Shown here piece by piece: positions 61,637 to 64,000 of a stretch of 64,000 bases of DNA (positions are counted from its first letter, which is position 1; every line of letters begins with the position of its first letter). The stretch is from UBA965 sp040396955 (GTDB lineage Bacteria > Chloroflexota > Chloroflexia > Chloroflexales > Roseiflexaceae), in the NCBI GenBank assembly GCA_040396955.1, contig JBBAWX010000013.1:1-64000 (forward strand), read 5' to 3'. Under the pieces are notes generated by a model. That model did not search any database. It saw only the letters and a list, made by a program, of their open reading frames with translations, and was not told the DNA's origin. A program made the position numbers and the translations under genes.

Positions 61637-62569
61637 TTAGTGGGTTGCGAGCAACGATGCCACCTTTTCGACCAATTCCCGTGCATCGTAGCCCAAAAAA
61701 TGCCCTGGCATGCGCTCACGGAGCTCTGGATTGAGATTGAACACGCGACCACCATAGCCGAAGCGTACCTGCGGGAAGCGTTGTGTGACTTGTTCGGCCA
61801 CATCGAGCATGGCCTGGGCCGCATCAATGGTCGTGGCCGACAAACAGACCATCTCTGGTTGGACCGTGGCCACGGTTTCGAGTAAATCGGCGAGTGGCAC
61901 ACGTGCTCCGAGGTAGATGACCTTCCACCCGCGTCGCACCAAAAACAAGCTCGCAAACAAAATCCCAATGTCGTGGAGCTCGCCTGGGGCACATCCGACT
62001 ACGATTGTTTCACGCGTGGCGACCGACTCAAAAATATTAATGAGGCTCGCCAATTTGCGGCGCATAAATTCAGTGGCGAAATGCTCACTGGCCACGTTGA
62101 TTTCACCACGGTGCCACCGCTCCCCTACATCTACGAGCACCGGCTGTACTAACTCAAGCAGTACCTGCTCAAATGGATGGAGCGAAAACGCCTCGCTGAG
62201 GATGCGATCTGCACTGCTCGCATCAAATCCAATCAGCGCATTGCTGAGCTCATAGACCATCTGGTCGTAGCCACGTGAGGCGTTGTTGTCGGGAAGTTGG
62301 ATTTCTTCTTCTAAAGCACTGCTCAACAACATCACAGCATGGCTAATATTCATCCCCTCGGCGGTGCGATCACGCAACCAGCGGATGACCGCAATGTCAC
62401 GCTCCGAATAGAGTCGGTGCCCGCCTTGGGTACGCTGTGGTCGCGGTACACCGTACCGCCGCTCCCAGGCACGGAAGGTGTCCGGTGGTACCGATGTTTC
62501 AAGGGCCACGGCCTTGGTGTTGAACACCGGCGCCGCTGAAAGCTGTGTGAGTGATGGAGGCTGAGCCAT
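61637..62569 (-). CDS. carH: CarH/LitR-type MerR-family B12-binding photoreceptor repressor
   Basis: 310 residues. An N-terminal MerR helix-turn-helix (NTKAVALETSVPPDTFRAWE, RRYGVPRPQRTQGGHRLY) is joined to a four-helix domain and a Rossmann B12-binding domain. The light-sensing Wx9EH is exact: W152, E162, H163. The B12 lower ligand is His199 in PGELHDIGI (ExHxxG). CarH binds DNA as an adenosylcobalamin tetramer in the dark and lets go in light, usually derepressing carotenoid genes. The start MAQPPSLT at 62569 is weak in ribosome binding site but starts the family domain correctly. crtB follows 114 bases on. Confidence 0.92.
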   Translation of the reverse strand: MAQPPSLTQLSAAPVFNTKAVALETSVPPDTFRAWERRYGVPRPQRTQGGHRLYSERDIAVIRWLRDRTAEGMNISHAVMLLSSALEEEIQLPDNNASRGYDQMVYELSNALIGFDASSADRILSEAFSLHPFEQVLLELVQPVLVDVGERWHRGEINVASEHFATEFMRRKLASLINIFESVATRETIVVGCAPGELHDIGILFASLFLVRRGWKVIYLGARVPLADLLETVATVQPEMVCLSATTIDAAQAMLDVAEQVTQRFPQVRFGYGGRVFNLNPELRERMPGHFLGYDARELVEKVASLLATH

Positions 62570-62612
62570 GAGCAGACAACTTTCGCTGGTACAAACAATC
62601 GATAACGGCGCA

Positions 62613-62641
62613 AATATAGCATGATGCACAGTAATTGTCAA
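62613..62641 (-). promoter_or_regulatory. Consensus promoter of carH
   Basis: On the minus strand TTGACA (62641-62636), a 17-base spacer and TATATT (62618-62613), 44 bases before the ATG. This is the best sigma70-type promoter in the window. Confidence 0.75.
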
Positions 62642-62675
62642 AATGCCTATATATATTGCACATATTTTGCAAACA
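62622..62675 (-). promoter_or_regulatory. Four 11-bp repeats, candidate CarH operator
   Basis: Reading the minus strand, TGTTTGCAAAA and TATGTGCAATA (62675-62654) are tandem, then after ten bases TTTTGACAATT and ACTGTGCATCA (62643-62622) are tandem. All four fit nnTnnRCAnnn. This resembles the nnTnnACAnnn direct repeats of the Thermus CarH operator, as I recall it. The third repeat contains the -35 hexamer, so bound CarH would block RNA polymerase. Confidence 0.55.
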
Positions 62676-62686
62676 TTTGATGCTGC

Positions 62687-63505
62687 CTACATGAGGCGGG
62701 CACTGGCACAGGCCACAATGTGCCCCATATTGGCACGAATGCACTCCCAGTGCAGACCACGATCGTTGCTCAACCACAACTCTCCAGTTGCAGTGCCAGC
62801 CCAGACCCGATCTGGGTGGTACATGGTGGGATGCAAAAGTATGGCGATGGGGGCAGATGCGACCACATTCCACGTGTCGCAGTGGTGCCAGAGCTCAGCG
62901 CCGTACTGCGCGAGGAGTGTGGGGTGCGCCCCAGCCAAGTAGGCCGCGGTCTGCAGGGGAGCCGTAGCCGTCGGTTGTGAGGTGCAATGGCTCCAGCCAC
63001 CATCCAGCGCATACATGACGGCTTGGCCCGTACTACTGACCACGACCTGGTGTGGAGTGGGGGGAGGCAATGGCTGCCAACGCTGTCCGCCGTCGTTGCT
63101 CCACTGCGCACCACTTGTGTGCAGCGCCCAGTAGCACTCTGCACCACCGGTCACGGTGTGGGCTGACATCTGCATGTGCCACGTTTTTCCAGCATCATGA
63201 CTCACAAAAAGTGCCTCACCATTGCCGCCTACGACCCGATCGGGCGTAGTGCGCGAGGCGATGAGCGTGGTCATGGGAGGCGCGGGCACTTCCTGCCACT
63301 GTTGTCCGCCATCGTGGCTCTGCCACAGGTGGCTGGTTGTGCTACACAGCAGCACCGTGGGATCTTCGGGGTGCGCCCAGACTGCCTGGACGTGCTCGCC
63401 ACTAAAGGCGGTGCCGGCCTTGAGCCAGCGGCCAATTCCGCCCGGATTGCTCAAAATAGTACACCCGGAATGGCTCCCTACCACCAGTAATTCGGCTTTC
63501 GCCAT
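62687..63505 (-). CDS. Small BNR/sortilin-like propeller protein
   Basis: 272 residues from the ATG at 63505 (AAGGAG nine bases upstream). Asp-box signatures: WQSHDGGQQWQEV, VSHDAGKTWHMQM, WSNDGGQRWQPL and LSNDRGLHWECI, giving four to five visible blades. There is no signal peptide. It is the second protein of this fold in the window and probably a cytoplasmic or non-classically exported relative. Probably cotranscribed with the methyltransferase gene that ends 13 bases upstream. Confidence 0.82.
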   Translation of the reverse strand: MAKAELLVVGSHSGCTILSNPGGIGRWLKAGTAFSGEHVQAVWAHPEDPTVLLCSTTSHLWQSHDGGQQWQEVPAPPMTTLIASRTTPDRVVGGNGEALFVSHDAGKTWHMQMSAHTVTGGAECYWALHTSGAQWSNDGGQRWQPLPPPTPHQVVVSSTGQAVMYALDGGWSHCTSQPTATAPLQTAAYLAGAHPTLLAQYGAELWHHCDTWNVVASAPIAILLHPTMYHPDRVWAGTATGELWLSNDRGLHWECIRANMGHIVACASARLM

Positions 63506-63518
63506 CGGCGTGACTCCT

Positions 63519-64000
63519 TCATGCATTATCTCGGTCGTGGGGAAGATAGCTACCCCACACAAACTCCACAATCCCGTAGTGCTGTTGGCGGTCGATGTGC
63601 CATCCATGGGTGGCCATGGTGGTTGCGAGCTCCTGAGCTGCTGGGAAGTGGACACCGCCATGTGTGGCGAGTAACGGTTGGATTACGCGCGCTGGCCAGC
63701 GCAGGCTTGCAGTGAGCCCCATACTGCGTAGTTGTGTGCCAGGGCGACTGATGCGACTCATTTCGGCGATGACACGGTGTGTCTCTTCCATTTCGTTCCA
63801 TGAGCCACCAATCAAAATCGCGTCACATCCGGCATCGGGCATCGGCAAGGCCCGCGCATCCGCACACACATACCCAATGTCAAGATGCGCAGCGTGTGCG
63901 CGTCGCTCGGCTTCGACGAGCATCGGCCAGGCCCGATCGATGCCGATGACGACGGCTTGTGGCGCCGTGCGAGCCGCTGCACGCGCATAGAGCCCGTTGG
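63519..64000 (-). CDS. Class I SAM-dependent methyltransferase (5' truncated by window edge)
   Basis: The frame stays open to the right edge (in frame from 63998), so the start and the glycine-rich SAM loop lie outside. What remains begins NGLYARAAARTAPQAVVIGI and DRAWPMLVEAERRAHA, the strand-2 acidic residue and helix of the Rossmann methyltransferase fold, then IGYVCADARALPMPDAGCDA, the usual motif II/III region, and the C-terminal GTQLRSMGLTAS. It resembles UbiE/COQ5-type methyltransferases. An internal ATG at 63923 would remove essential strands and is not the real start. Substrate unknown. Confidence 0.8.
   Translation of the reverse strand, partial: NGLYARAAARTAPQAVVIGIDRAWPMLVEAERRAHAAHLDIGYVCADARALPMPDAGCDAILIGGSWNEMEETHRVIAEMSRISRPGTQLRSMGLTASLRWPARVIQPLLATHGGVHFPAAQELATTMATHGWHIDRQQHYGIVEFVWGSYLPHDRDNA

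Noticed and set aside
1..64000. tRNA, CRISPR or insertion-sequence elements
   Set aside because: Intergenic stretches were read for tRNA-like ends, spaced direct repeats and transposase genes; none was convincing by eye, though a dedicated search could still find a tRNA.

Overview
The window reads as a stretch of a free-living bacterial chromosome, most likely a member of Chloroflexota (class Chloroflexia). This is inferred from the gene mix: a full cytochrome c maturation cluster, a CarH-type B12 photoreceptor next to phytoene synthase, many lipoproteins and large extracytoplasmic proteins, and medium-high GC. There is no rRNA marker to prove it. A run of exactly 100 N (41282-41381) shows that the source is a draft scaffold. 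No tRNA, rRNA, CRISPR array, insertion sequence or phage gene was recognised.

Layout. 1-13.0 kb holds accessory genes: an aminoglycoside nucleotidyltransferase-like protein, a DUF4287 protein, a Gfo/Idh/MocA oxidoreductase with an FG-GAP protein, a repeat-containing lipoprotein, a 1059-residue BNR/sortilin-like propeller, a large membrane protein and a lone ChrB C-terminal domain. 13.65-21.1 kb is the most unusual part: ccmA-B-C-D-E-F followed by two proteins that share an N-terminal J-like domain and a transmembrane helix. One ends in TPR repeats (CcmI-like) and the other in a WCAPC thioredoxin domain (CcmG/ResA-like). CcmE has Cys in place of the usual heme-binding His (CxxxY) and no CcmH is present. 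This is the variant cytochrome c maturation type known as System I*.

21.2-40.4 kb is mainly housekeeping: an orphan OmpR-type response regulator, proBA, homoserine dehydrogenase, dnaN (without dnaA), a queuosine tRNA mannosyltransferase, a PIG-L deacetylase, DUF503, LON-domain and RlmI-like proteins, an APH-fold kinase, HemW-like, TrmJ-like, glyA-proC, an enolase-superfamily enzyme and an RsmC-like methyltransferase. Proline synthesis is complete here (proB, proA, proC) but split over two loci.

40.4-50.5 kb has two exported proteins and then a nitrogen-assimilation block on the minus strand, glnA-amt-gltB. Ammonium enters by Amt, is fixed by glutamine synthetase and passes to glutamate by GOGAT. 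amt and gltB are separated by a strong terminator, and gltB has its own consensus promoter and a possible leader attenuator.

50.7-64 kb carries a GH39/GH5-like glycosidase overlapping a 1630-residue alpha-2-macroglobulin-like protein, then aat, an HtrA lipoprotein protease, a TIGR01777 epimerase, DUF2085, crtB and carH. The carH promoter is overlapped by 11-bp repeats resembling known CarH operators, which suggests light- and B12-controlled carotenoid synthesis. The window ends with a small BNR protein and a truncated methyltransferase gene.
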